NCBI GenBank assembly: GCA_963803295.1
Contig: CAWDMC010000025.1
Location: 310,001-374,000, forward strand
From: CAWDMC01 sp963803295
Lineage (GTDB): Bacteria; Acidobacteriota; Terriglobia; UBA7540
Reading direction: 5' to 3'
DNA length: 64,000 nt
Position numbers and translations under genes: made by a program. Position 1 is the stretch's first letter, and each line of letters begins with the position of its first letter. The notes below the pieces were generated by a model, which was given only the letters and a program-made list of their open reading frames with translations, did not search any database and had not been told where the DNA came from. Of the stretch, positions 25,720 through 35,740 are shown piece after piece.

Positions 25720-27677
25720 ATGTCTCTAAAATCGCACCACTTCCTTGAATTCGGACCGTTCCGAGTTGTGCCGTCGGAGCACCTATTGCTCTGCCAGGGG
25801 ACGCCGGTTGCGTTGACGCCGAGGGCTTTCGACTTGCTTATGGTGCTCGTGCGGAACAGCGGACACTTGGTGCAAAAAGAGGAACTGATCCGAGCTGTCT
25901 GGCAGGACAGTTTCGTCGAGGAAGCTAATCTGGCCGTAAATATCTCTACGCTGCGGAAAGTCCTTGCGGAAAAGTCGTCCGGCCAGCAATACATCGAGAC
26001 GTTCCCTCGCCGCGGGTACCGCTTTAACGCAAAAGTTGAGGAAGTGGCAGAAAGTGCTATCGCCTCACCCTCCGCGAGGTTGTCGGACGCGCCGAATGGG
26101 TTAGAAACGGCCGTAGCTACACCGGCGGAGCCGGCTCAACCCCTCCAGATTGTCAGACAAGCGGAGGCGCTCAGGAGAGAATGGAGAAAGCAGATCGCCA
26201 TACCGGCGATCGTCCTGCTAAGCATGTCGTTTGTTGTCCTCATTTACTTCGGCTATCGAAGCCTGGTTAGGGAGAGACGACTGCCGCAAACGCCGCGAAG
26301 CCTCGCAATTCTTCCGTTCCAGAATCTTAAGCAGGATCCGAATAATGATTTCCTTGGGTTTTCGCTTGCCGATGCGATCATTACCAGGCTTTCCTACGTC
26401 AGCGCACTGGCAGTTCGCCCCTCATCAGATGTCGAGAAGTATCGGGGCCCGTCACTTGATATCTCGAAGGTCGCTGAAGAGTTAAAGGTAGACACTCTCC
26501 TTTCGGGCAATTTCATTCGAGAAGGAGATCATGTGAGAATTACCTCGCAACTGATCGATGTCAAGACCGACCAAATCCTTTGGACAGACACCCTTGACTT
26601 TGAGTACGAGAATCTCATGACCATTCAGGACAATGTGGCCCAACAGATCATCAAGGGTCTGAAGTTGCATCTCTCCGCCGCTGAAACTGAACGGCTTGAG
26701 ACCGATAAGCCAATAGACCCTCTGGCCTATGAGTACTATTTACGTGGCATCGATCTCTACGCGAAGAATGATTTTCCGATGGCGATCAGGATGTTAGAAA
26801 AATCAGGAGAGATTGAGCCAAGTCATGCACTCACATGGGCCCATCTGGGCAGGTCGCTCACCGCCAATGCCTCATTTGAGTTTGGAGGCCAAGAGGAGTA
26901 TCACAAGGCTCAAGTTGCCTACGAGAAGGCTCTCTCTTTGCAGCCGCTGCAAATGGAGGCTCGCATCTACATGGCAAACTTGTTCACCGACACGGGTAGG
27001 GTTGAGAAATCTGTACCTTTGTTAAAAGAGGTCCTTAAGGCGAATCCCAATCGTGCAGAGGCGCACTGGGAGCTAGGCTATGCCTACCGCTTTGGCGGCA
27101 TGTTGCAGGAATCAGTTTCCGAGTCCGAATTGGCCCGTCGCCTCGATCCAGAAGTTAAACTGAATAGTTCTGCCCAGAATAGTTACCTTTATCTTGGGCA
27201 GTAAGAGAGTTTCTGCAGAGTCTGCCCAAAAGCGGCGATACAGCTTTCAATATCTTTTATCGCGGCTTTGCAGAATACTACCAAAGCGATTGGGGCGTGG
27301 CGGCAAAGGATCTCGATCGCGCATTTGAGCTTGATCCCTCTTTTCTTCACGCGCAAGTTGGAAAGGCTCTTAGCGACGCCATTCGGCATCAGAACGCGAA
27401 GGGAATTCAACTCCTGTACTCGGCCGAGAATAAGATCAAAGAGCGCGGAGTGGGCGACCCAGAGGCGATTTACAAGATCGCCCAAGCATACGCCGCGCTG
27501 GGCGAGAAGACTTCGGCTTTGCGAATGTTCAGGCATAGTATTGAAGGCGGATTCTTCTGTTATCCTTACTTCGCGACCGACCCCCTCTTGGATATTCTTC
27601 GTCACGAAGTTGAATTCAAAAGCCTTGTGGAAGTGGCTCGTCGGCGCCACGAGGCATTCAAGAACGCGTTCTTTTGA
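25720..27677 (+). CDS. Winged-helix/TolB-like/TPR regulator (CadC type), frameshifted
   Basis: The first frame (25720-27204) encodes an OmpR/CadC winged helix at residues 8-105 (YIETFPRRGYRFNAKV), a membrane helix near 165-185 (IPAIVLLSMSFVVLIYFGY), a FlgO/TolB-like domain (SLAILPFQNLKQDPNNDFLG) and TPR repeats. It stops after YLYLGQ, but the next frame continues the protein without a gap (REFLQSLPKSGDTAFNIFY, then DWGVAAKDLDRAFELDPSF) to 27677. One missing base near 27203 explains this. The full protein would be about 652 residues: a DNA-binding domain facing the cytoplasm with sensing repeats in the periplasm. Its target genes are unknown. It follows the insertion sequence. Confidence 0.8.
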
Positions 27678-27679
27678 AT
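27656..27679 (+). terminator. Hairpin at the end of the wHTH-TPR gene
   Basis: ATTCAA and TTGAAT flank the palindrome GAACGCGTTC, with two bulged T bases. It overlaps the stop codon and includes a short T run; a terminator is possible. Confidence 0.3.
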
Positions 27680-27740
27680 ACGTGCGTCATGACTGCCGGG
27701 TACTGCCTTGACCTCTTGAAGAGATGAGCTGCTTCGCGTC

Positions 27741-28997
27741 CTACCATGGCAAAGTGAGCTGGTGGGAAATACGCGCGCGAATCGCGGCTACCAACGGCTT
27801 GCCCACTCTTCGCGCCTCAGTCCAGAGCCGGTGCCGGAGGCGCGTTTGGAGATGGAGTAGATTAGCGAATGGCCGATTTCTGTAAATGTAACAAATGGCA
27901 TGAGGGCGAATTTCCGCCAACCACTGCATCTTCCAATCCTCGCTGTCTCCAAGGCGATCGTATTCGAAAAGACCACGTTCTGCTGCATCCTGCATGACCA
28001 TGCCTGCGAGGAGATGGCCGGGACTGTACGCGCCGTAGCTTTCGTCGTACGCGACCTTTAACGGGAAATAGCGGCCCGCAAGCGTCAAACCGAATTGAGC
28101 GGCAATGACCTTGCCGGAGATTTCCAAAAGATACATGGAGAAGTAATCAAAGCGAGTGGCGGAGGCCGCGACCAGATCATAGAAGCGGGTAACCTCCGGA
28201 CTGCAAGCGATCGCCGTGCCGCTCTTGCCTTTCCAGCCGCTCCCCTCGAGCGCGTAAAACCGTTTGAGCACTTCGTCATCGGCGTGTTCGACCCGGCGCA
28301 AGAGCACAGTGCCAAGCTCCTGAATTTCGCGCCGCCGGCGGCGAAGTTTCTTTTTGAGGTTGGCGCTGCGAACGAAGCGAGTGTAATCGGAATTGACGCC
28401 CGGCGGAGTCAGCGCAATGAAGGGACTGCGGCCAAACACTCGTTGCCAAACTGTATGTCGGTTTTCCCGCGCAAGTCCCAGCAGGCTCTCCACCCCTCCC
28501 CCGGCCGGAATATTTGAGAGCTCAACGACGTCCCATTCGGGTAGAGCCTGAAGACATTTCCAGACCGCCGCCATGACTTCATCCCCATCGTCGCCAGCGT
28601 CGCGAATGATGTCGAACCGGCAAGAGAAGTCGCGGTGTGCTGCGCTGCGAACCCGGGTGTAAGGAATACCGAGGAAGCGAGGTCTTTCCTCCAAGAGCGG
28701 AAGGACCGCCCGCAGGCGGCCTTCTTCGCGAATCGTGATTAGAAGGACCGTCCCGGCGGGAGCAAACGCGCTCACGGAGGCGTAAATAAACTCAGGGCGA
28801 AAGAATGGCTGATCGCATGGCCCTCCTGAGCACATGGCCCTCCACTCGTCCGCGATTCCCAAAATCAGGTCGGCGTTCCCACGCTCGGCGCGGGCGAGAA
28901 GTCGGGATAGGCCATGGCTTGTTGCACGTTCCTTAAAAGGGTCCGGCGCAGAAACACCATTCTGGCCCGCAGACAGCTCTCCCGCGGCTCGCCCCAT
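27741..28997 (-). CDS. GNAT/BioF2-like acyltransferase of exopolysaccharide type
   Basis: About 418 residues. I choose ATG 28997 because GGGAG lies five bases before it; the ATG at 29027 overlaps the preceding gene's end and has no ribosome site. The protein fits the Acetyltransf_6/BioF2-like family found in cellulose and capsule gene clusters: LKKKLRRRRREIQELG helix, FYALEGSGWKGKSGTA and the C-terminal fold with GLFEYDRLGDSEDWKMQW. Such proteins transfer acyl or aminoacyl groups to envelope glycans. It is the last of three same-strand genes (FemAB-like, kinase-like, this one) with short gaps, suggesting one pathway. Confidence 0.8.
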   Translation of the reverse strand: MGRAAGELSAGQNGVSAPDPFKERATSHGLSRLLARAERGNADLILGIADEWRAMCSGGPCDQPFFRPEFIYASVSAFAPAGTVLLITIREEGRLRAVLPLLEERPRFLGIPYTRVRSAAHRDFSCRFDIIRDAGDDGDEVMAAVWKCLQALPEWDVVELSNIPAGGGVESLLGLARENRHTVWQRVFGRSPFIALTPPGVNSDYTRFVRSANLKKKLRRRRREIQELGTVLLRRVEHADDEVLKRFYALEGSGWKGKSGTAIACSPEVTRFYDLVAASATRFDYFSMYLLEISGKVIAAQFGLTLAGRYFPLKVAYDESYGAYSPGHLLAGMVMQDAAERGLFEYDRLGDSEDWKMQWLAEIRPHAICYIYRNRPFANLLHLQTRLRHRLWTEARRVGKPLVAAIRARISHQLTLPW

Positions 28998-29014
28998 AAG
29001 AACTCCCTGCAATC

Positions 29015-30157
29015 CTAGGAGGAACATAAACTAAATTGCCATGACTCGCGCTTAAACCATTCCAGGCTTTTCAGCGTGCGCTCGATCATCGTGGGCTCAA
29101 ACCACCGAATGTAGAAAGCTGCCTCTGCGCCGGCGATCCAACCTCGTCGTTGCCGCCGGTTGATCAAGCGGGGAAGAAGAAAAAAGAAAAGGCGCCCTGT
29201 TGCAAGGGCGTTCACTGTCGCCGCGATGTCGTTCGAAACCACTCCGTACCCTGCCCAAAATGCCTCTTCCCAAGCTTTCACAACCGAGGCGGACGTAAAC
29301 GGAAGCAGAAGGTGCGATCGCAGGTAAAATATAAAACCGCATAAATCGTACAAAACGTTTCCAAAGACGGAATGCTCAAAGTCAATGACGTTCAGACGAT
29401 TGCGGCGACGGTCCCAGATGAGATTGTTAAAGGAAAAGTCCGCATGGCAAACACAGCGGGGAACCTGCAGAGTCGCAGTGTTCAGACTATCAGCGTAGGT
29501 GCTAAGAATGCCCAACGCCAACTCGCCGTAACGAGTTGACTCCAAATCATTCAAAGTGACAATTGAACGGATCGTCTGCAGCACGTCGCTTGTGCTGATG
29601 TCATCGTTTCCATCGAACGTGTCACGGTGCAGATTTCTGAGCCAAGCTGCCGCCCGAACGATCAGGCTCGTGCTCGCGTGGAGGGTTGAGGAGCCCCATC
29701 GCCGCCACCTAACGTATGAGTCCATCCGGATGCCCTGCAACTCCTCAAAAACGAGCGTGCCCTCCTCAGCTGACTTTCCCAAGATCGTGGGTAGGTGTAC
29801 GTTGCCCTCGGGAGTGGCGATTCGCGTGAACATCCGGTATTCGCTTTCGACGCTTCCGCCAAACGATTTCTCCGGGTGGAGGAGAAGATCCAGTTCTGTT
29901 TCCGGGGTTACATAGCGCGGAATTCTGCGCAGGGGAGGGTTGAAGTCGTGAAGGTAGATTTTCGCAAAAAACCGTTTCCCCCGACAGGTTCCAGTGCTAT
30001 GAAAGGACCAGCCTGAGAGGTCCAAGTCGTAACGATGGAGATCGATTGCATAGGGATTGGTTCCGAGAGCTGCGGCAATCCTGCGCTTGGCTTCTTCGCA
30101 GCCATGCGACGTAATGCCGGTGGGGTCGTGGGTGCGAATGAGCTGAGCGAGTTTCAT
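29015..30157 (-). CDS. Aminoglycoside-phosphotransferase-like / LPS-kinase-like protein
   Basis: A 380-residue protein of the protein-kinase-like fold. The catalytic loop VCHADFSFNNLIW and metal-binding NVIDFEHSVFGN are intact, and the N-terminal lobe carries GKRFFAKIYLHDF with the ATP-binding lysine. Relatives phosphorylate antibiotics, choline, or sugars of lipopolysaccharide. Its place between FemAB-like and BioF2-like transferases makes a cell-envelope sugar or lipid the more likely substrate (inference). The start lacks a clear ribosome site, so the N terminus is uncertain by some residues. Confidence 0.78.
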   Translation of the reverse strand: MKLAQLIRTHDPTGITSHGCEEAKRRIAAALGTNPYAIDLHRYDLDLSGWSFHSTGTCRGKRFFAKIYLHDFNPPLRRIPRYVTPETELDLLLHPEKSFGGSVESEYRMFTRIATPEGNVHLPTILGKSAEEGTLVFEELQGIRMDSYVRWRRWGSSTLHASTSLIVRAAAWLRNLHRDTFDGNDDISTSDVLQTIRSIVTLNDLESTRYGELALGILSTYADSLNTATLQVPRCVCHADFSFNNLIWDRRRNRLNVIDFEHSVFGNVLYDLCGFIFYLRSHLLLPFTSASVVKAWEEAFWAGYGVVSNDIAATVNALATGRLFFFLLPRLINRRQRRGWIAGAEAAFYIRWFEPTMIERTLKSLEWFKRESWQFSLCSS

Positions 30158-30211
30158 CTCGATGGCGCTCTGGGTGGAGGCGACAGCGTACCTTCGACAT
30201 TTCCCAAATTC

Positions 30212-31459
30212 CTAGGGAGTCTGTTTGCGAGCCGCGCGAGCGTGCCAGCGTTCCTGGGAAAATTGCTGAAAGCGGATCATGGCAAGCCGCAAGGGGTCTG
30301 TTCCCTTAATTACCAAGCGGCTTGTCAATGCCTCGCAAGCTTCCAATTCCCCCAAATAGTCCACTACGCGGCCACGCTTGCCGCACAGCCCCAGCTTGAA
30401 TTGCGCCGTGCCCGGGCGCTTAACCTCATCGATTCCCCCCAAGTCGTAGGAGCGGACCCCTTGCGATTTCAGCCGCTGAATCGTGCGCCACTGCAGGAGA
30501 TAGGAGCCGCGTACCTCCAGTCCCGAGTCGCCCGTCGCCGCCAGCCAGGCAAAAGACTTCTCCCCGAGCGCTGACACAATCAGGCCCGCAACGGTTTCGC
30601 CCTGGTGCCGGCAGAGGGAAATGTGAGCCTTCATGCCTGAATCCAGCTCACGCTGAATCTGATGCAGATAATGGATCGGAGGAATCCAATCCCCGCCTTT
30701 GCGCGCTCGCAACTGCTGGTACAACTCGGCAAACTCGTCGAGCAAATCCTCCCCCGAGCCTTCGATGATCTCCAGACAGTTGCTCTCGGCCCGCTTGAGA
30801 TTGGAACGCCAGTGCCGCGTGAGGCTCACCCGGAGTTCATCCATGGAGTACGTCAGGTCCACCATCGCCGTCCGCTGCTGGGCGCTTAGATTTCGTCGGA
30901 ATCCCTCTTCTCCTGCAATGAATTGCAGCGCGGCATCGTCAAACTCCCAGGGACTAACGCGCAGCAGGAATCCGCGTTCGCGCGCGTATTCCAGTCGGAG
31001 CGCCCTCAAAAGCTCGCGAAAGACCTGGGGATCGGCATCCCTGCCCCGACGAATCCACAGCGGCCCCCACTTCACATATGCCAAGCCTCCTCTGAGGACC
31101 GGCAGTTTGACCAGAACTACCTGGGCAGCGCCAACCACGGTGGACCCGTCTTTTAAGACCAAATGGCTAAGATTCTTCCCGCCCCATCGCACCGCCGCGT
31201 AGGGCCAGGTTTGGTATAGATTGGCATCTTGAAATTCTGCGAGAATGGCATCCCATTCTTCCCTGCTAAACTGCCTGCACTCGGCTACCAACCGCCTTGT
31301 TTTGAGGGAATCGCCCGAAACGAGGGGTACAGGCGCGGCCAAGGATTCTTGTAAATCGAGCGAAGAAGAGGCACAGAAGGAGGCCGAGCTTACCTCGAGC
31401 ATTTTCTCATCAAGCGCAGTGGGATGTTTCGTAGAGACCTCTTTTGATTCATCCATCAT
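30212..31459 (-). CDS. FemAB-family peptidoglycan-bridge-like acyltransferase
   Basis: A 415-residue protein with the FemAB/GNAT double fold: NLYQTWPYAAVRWGGKNLSH at the N terminus, KWGPLWIRRG, and the C-terminal GSYLLQWRTIQRLKSQG and YDLGGIDE motifs. FemAB proteins use aminoacyl-tRNA to add residues to lipid II, while proteins of this Gram-negative clade occur with exopolysaccharide and exosortase systems and may acylate sugars. It is the first gene of the three-gene cassette; the kinase-like gene starts 54 bases later. The N-terminal 45 residues are poorly conserved-looking, so a later start is possible. Confidence 0.78.
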   Translation of the reverse strand: MMDESKEVSTKHPTALDEKMLEVSSASFCASSSLDLQESLAAPVPLVSGDSLKTRRLVAECRQFSREEWDAILAEFQDANLYQTWPYAAVRWGGKNLSHLVLKDGSTVVGAAQVVLVKLPVLRGGLAYVKWGPLWIRRGRDADPQVFRELLRALRLEYARERGFLLRVSPWEFDDAALQFIAGEEGFRRNLSAQQRTAMVDLTYSMDELRVSLTRHWRSNLKRAESNCLEIIEGSGEDLLDEFAELYQQLRARKGGDWIPPIHYLHQIQRELDSGMKAHISLCRHQGETVAGLIVSALGEKSFAWLAATGDSGLEVRGSYLLQWRTIQRLKSQGVRSYDLGGIDEVKRPGTAQFKLGLCGKRGRVVDYLGELEACEALTSRLVIKGTDPLRLAMIRFQQFSQERWHARAARKQTP

Positions 31460-31907
31460 CGAGGGTGCTCTTTTCTCAACACATGAAATAAGTGATAAGG
31501 GACATGATACATCAATCTGTTTGGTTTTCCTTCGAAATTCGCCTATCCAATTTTCTACCTCCCCAGCAACAAGCAGCCGTTCCCAAGCGCTAAAGAGATC
31601 CAGAACTCCGTGTTTAACAACGAGAAGCCAAAATGAACATTAGGATTCATTAAGATGACCGCGGATGTGACACGCGTCACTGACGGGCGGATACCATCTG
31701 CGGCTATTCTAAACATAGTCTGGGGTGTAAGTGTCGGCGAAGGAGCCACCCCCGTGGAACCATGGATCTCGCGAACGGTAGCCATAAGACCTTCTACTTG
31801 AAGTTCGCAAGCGAGCCAGATCCCCTCTCCATTGTACCCTCAAGTTCATTCATCGCCTTGCGGGGGCGAGAGAGGATCTGTGTTCCAGACCAGCCAAGGA
31901 GCCGGTT
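31460..31907. other. Divergent intergenic region upstream of the hox operon
   Basis: The 448-bp gap separates the FemAB-like gene from hoxE. It contains the CRP/FNR-type site at 31666-31681. I saw no other convincing gene; a 76-codon minus-strand ORF at 31555-31785 is not supported by family similarity. Confidence 0.5.
31666..31681. promoter_or_regulatory. CRP/FNR-type palindrome TGTGA-N6-TCACT, copy 3
   Basis: TGTGACACGCGTCACT lies 226 bp before the hoxE start and 206 bp before the divergent FemAB-like start. It differs from copy 4 at 54186 by one base in the spacer. Confidence 0.55.
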
Positions 31908-32444
31908 ATGAAGACGCTATTGTCTGAGGTGCCATCGAAGATCGACTACGATTTCGTGGACAAGGTCATCGCCAGCCAGAACGGCCGTGCCGGCGCCCTG
32001 CTCAGCATTCTCGAGCGAGTGCAGGAGCAGCACCCCAAGAAATATCTGCCCATGGACACCCTGGGGTACATTGCCGCCAAAACCGGAATTCCGTTGGCTC
32101 AGATTTACAGCGTGGTCACCTTTTATGCTCTCTTCAATCTCGAGCCTCAAGGCAGGAACACCGTCAGTATTTGCCGGGGTACAGCTTGCCACACCCGCGG
32201 ATCGCGCGATCTGCTCGAGCGCCTGATGCTCGAGATGGGATTGCATATTTCGGAAGAAGAGGGCGCTGACAAGCTCTCCGTGACCAGCCCCGATGGCTCC
32301 GTTACGGTCCGTACCGTGGCCTGCTTCGGCCAGTGCGCCCTGGCTCCTGTGATGGAAGTCAATCACGCCATCTACGGCCACATGAACGAGCGAAGCCTAC
32401 ACCGTGAAATCGAGGATCTGAAGAAGGAGGCCGCAAAGAAATGA
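31908..32444 (+). CDS. hoxE: NAD-reducing hydrogenase subunit HoxE / NuoE-like [2Fe-2S] protein
   Basis: A 178-residue protein with AAGGAG six bases before the ATG. It has the NuoE-type thioredoxin-like fold: PLAQIYSVVTFYALFNLEPQ, then cluster ligands CRGTAC and later CFGQC. HoxE passes electrons between the diaphorase unit and the hydrogenase small subunit, or to an outside carrier. The stop codon overlaps the hoxF start as ATGA, showing translational coupling. It is the first gene of hoxEFUYH, and a CRP/FNR-type palindrome lies upstream. Confidence 0.92.
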   Translation: MKTLLSEVPSKIDYDFVDKVIASQNGRAGALLSILERVQEQHPKKYLPMDTLGYIAAKTGIPLAQIYSVVTFYALFNLEPQGRNTVSICRGTACHTRGSRDLLERLMLEMGLHISEEEGADKLSVTSPDGSVTVRTVACFGQCALAPVMEVNHAIYGHMNERSLHREIEDLKKEAAKK

Positions 32445-35400
32445 CGCGCATCCGGGATCTGAACACTTTCAGCACGGTCCGCGGCTCCGGCATGAGCAAG
32501 TTGCAGCCGTTCAAGCCGCGCATTGCCGTGGGTATGGGTACCTGCGGATCGGGCAACGGAGCCGAGGGAGTCTATCACGCCTTCGCGGACGCCATTGATC
32601 GCCGTGGCCTTGATATCGAGCTCGCTCGCGTCGGTTGCTTTGGCTTTTGCGCCCAGGAACCCCTCGTTAATGTGTGGATTCCAGGCCGGCCGCTGATCGT
32701 CCTGCACCGCGTGCAGTCAAATCACGTTGACCAGATTCTCGACGATCTGGCGATGGGCAACATTCCCTTGGACCTGGCGCTCTGCAAGATCGAAGAATGG
32801 GATCATCTCACCGCCCAGCTCAAGTACGGCAGTGGCTACGCGTCTGTGCGCCCCTGGAACGAGGTCCCTTTCTTCAAGGGCCAGAAAAAGATCGTTCTGC
32901 GCAACTGCGGTCTGATCAATCCGGACGATATCGAAGAGTACATTGCCGTGGGCGGCTATCAATCCTTGTACAAGGTGCTTATCGACAACACGCCGGACAT
33001 GGTGATCGAGCAAGTCAAGGCGTCCAAGCTGCGCGGTCGTGGCGGCGCTGGATTCACCACCGGCCAGAAGTGGGAGTTTCTCCGCAAGAACAAATCCGAG
33101 CGTAAGTACATCATCTGCAACGCCGACGAAGGCGATCCCGGCGCCTACATGAACCGCAATGAAATAGAGGGCGATCCCCACTCCCTGCTCGAAGGCATGA
33201 TCATCGGCGGCTACGTGATGGGAGCCACCCAAGGCATCGTCTACATCCGCGCCGAGTACCCGCTGGCCGTACATCGACTGAATGTGGCCATCGAGCAGGC
33301 GCGCCAGTATCGGCCTGGTGGGCGAGGACATCCTCGGACGCGGCTTCAATTTCAGCATCGATATCGTGGAAGGCGCCGGCGCTTTTGTTTGCGGCGAAGA
33401 GACGGCGCTGATCAGCTCGCTGGAGGGCCGCTCGGGCCGTCCCCGGCCGCGTCCCCCATTTCCCGCTCAGAAGGGGCTTTGGGGCTATCCGACGAACATC
33501 AATAACGTAGAAACCTGGTACAACATCGCCCCCATCGTAGCCAAAGGTCCTGCCTGGTTCACCGAAACTGGCAGCAATAAGAGCCCTGGCACCAAAGTGT
33601 TCTCACTGGTGGGAAAGGTCAAGAACACCGGCCTGGTGGAGATGCCGCTGGGTACTCCGTTGACCACGTTTGTGTACGACGTGGGTGAGGGCGCTTCAAA
33701 CGGCCGCGCCATCAAGGCCGTCCAGACCGGCGGACCTTCGGGCGGCTGTATCCCCCAGGAGATGTTTGACACGCCGGTGGATTACGAAACCCTGCAGAAA
33801 CTGGGCTCCATCATGGGGTCGGGCGGCATGGTGGTGATGGACGAAGACAACTGCATGGTGGACGTCTCCCGCTATTTTATCGAGTTCACCCACTCCGAAT
33901 CCTGCGGCAAGTGCATTCCCTGCCGGGTGGGACTCGATAAAGCGCTTCGCATCCTGAACCGGTTCACCGTGGGCAAAGGAGATGAAGAGGATCTCACCAG
34001 CCTCGATGAGCTAGGGCGCATGATTCGCGACACTTCTTTATGCGGGCTGGGCCAGTCGGCGCCCAATCCCGTGCTCACCACCATGCGGCACTTCCGGCAC
34101 GAGTTCGAGGACCACATTCGGGCCCAGCGCTGCCGGGCGGGCGTCTGCCAGGATCTGGCGCTTTCGCCCTGCGAGAACAGTTGCCCGTTGCACATGAACA
34201 TCCCGCGCTTCCTCCAACTCTACAAGGAAGGCCGAATCGACGAAGCCTTCGAATCCGTGTATATGGACAATCCGCTGCCGGCTTCCACCGGTCGCGTCTG
34301 CCAGCATCCCTGCGACGACCGTTGCCGGCGGCACACCGTTGATGAGGCGGTCAACATGCGCGAAGTCCATCGCGTAATCGCCGATAGCATCCTGCTGTCG
34401 GACCGCTTTGAGGAGATGGCCGATCGCATCGCGGCGCGGCGATTGCCCTCGACGGGCCGCAAAGTGGCCGTGGTCGGAGCGGGTCCGACCGGCTTGGCCG
34501 CTTCTTTCTATCTCTCCCTGCTCGGCCACGAGGTCACCGTCTTCGAATCGCACGCGGCGGCCGGCGGCATGTTGCGCTTTGCCCTGCCCGAGTACCGTCT
34601 GCCGAAGTCAGCCCTTGACAAGGAAATCGAGATTATCCGCCGCACCGGCGTGAAGTTCGTCTTCAACACCAACGTTGGCAGCGATATCTCACTGAACGAA
34701 CTCGACACCCAGTTCGACGGCGTGTTCCTCTCCATCGGTACCTGGAAAGAAGCCTGGGTCTATCTGCCGGGTACCGAGCTCAAAGGGGTGATGCCGGCCC
34801 TGCTGTTCCTTGAGGCCGTCGCCAAGAAGGAGCCTGTTCCTCTCGGCCGCCGCGTCGTGGTGATCGGCGGTGGCAACGCCGCCATCGATTCGGCTCGCAC
34901 TGCCTTGCGCATGGGGTCGGCAGTCACCGTGATCTACCGGCGTGAACGCAAAGATATGCCTGCGATTCATGAGGAGACCGAAGCGGCCGAGCAGGAAGGC
35001 GCTCACTTCATCTTTCTTGCTACGCCCCATCGCATCGTGGGTGAGAACGGCGCGGTCAAGGCCATCGAAGTCGTTAAAACCCGCCTGGGCGAGTTCGACT
35101 CTTCCGGGCGGCGTCGGCCCATCTCCACCGAGGAAATCCAGAGTTTCAAATGCGACAGCGTCGTGCTGGCGGTGGGTGAGGCGGTGGATCGCGACTTCTG
35201 CCGCGCTTCCGGGCTCGCTATCAAGGAGAACGGCACCCTCGAGGTGGATCGCTATTCGCTTGAAACCAGCCGCGACAAATTCTATGCCGGGGGTGACCTG
35301 ATCACTGGCGCCTCGAACGTGTCAAATGCGATGGGCTACGGCAAGAAGGCCGCGCGCTTCATCGATCAGCGTCTGATGGGCGAGCCGCGGTTTCACGAAA

Positions 35401-35612
35401 TCGTTCCCAAGTTCGAGTACGACCAGACAGCGCCCGCGCAGCCCAGCGAGAGTCGGCGTCATCACCCGCACCCGCTGCCGGCCTCGCAGCGGTCAAAGAG
35501 CTTTAGCGAGGCTGTGCTGGCACTCCTCCCCGAGGAGGCCCACGAGGAGGCTTGCCGTTGCTTGCGCTGCGACATTCGCGAGAACAGCGCGTTTACAATC
35601 GAGCATCGATAG
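32441..35612 (+). CDS. hoxF: HoxF/NuoF-like diaphorase fused to a GltD-like NAD(P)H oxidoreductase; one frameshift
   Basis: Two overlapping frames give one protein of about 1056 residues if the extra C at 33311 is removed (tatC-ggcctggtg; expected QYGLVGEDILG). Domains in order: thioredoxin-like ferredoxin domain (Cys35, Cys66, Cys70), NuoF FMN/NADH domain with RGRGGAGFTTGQKWEF near residue 198, SLBB domain, and 4Fe-4S motif ESCGKCIPCRVG near 486. A GltD-type unit follows, with Cys-rich ENSCPLHM and CQHPCDDRC, then Rossmann folds VAVVGAGPTGLAASFYLSLLG near 673 and VVVIGGGNAAIDS near 805. NuoF oxidises or reduces NAD(H); the GltD unit adds a second flavin/NAD(P)H site. Ordinary HoxF lacks it. 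Whether the frameshift is real is unknown. Confidence 0.88.
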
Positions 35613-35629
35613 GCCAGGTGAGCAGGTAG

Positions 35630-35656
35630 CCACGGTTGGTGCTCTTCCAACCGTGG
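35630..35656. repeat. 10-bp-stem palindrome between hoxF and hoxU
   Basis: CCACGGTTGG at 35630-35639 pairs with CCAACCGTGG at 35647-35656 around a seven-base loop. It shares the CCACGG core with the next two palindromes of the operon. Confidence 0.7.
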
Positions 35657-35678
35657 GCTTTTCAGTATGCAAAGGAAC

Positions 35679-35711
35679 CCACGGTTAATTCGGACTGCGA
35701 ATTAACCGTGG
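35679..35711. repeat. 14-bp-stem palindrome just before hoxU
   Basis: CCACGGTTAATTCG at 35679-35692 pairs perfectly with CGAATTAACCGTGG at 35698-35711 around a five-base loop. It ends 29 bases before the hoxU start and would form a very stable mRNA hairpin. Confidence 0.75.
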
Positions 35712-35740
35712 CTGCCACTTCGGAATTAGGAGCGGTTGCG

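Noticed and set aside
31555..31785. Minus-strand ORF of 76 codons upstream of hox
   Set aside because: It has a fair start but no family similarity, and it would place the CRP/FNR-type site inside a coding sequence.
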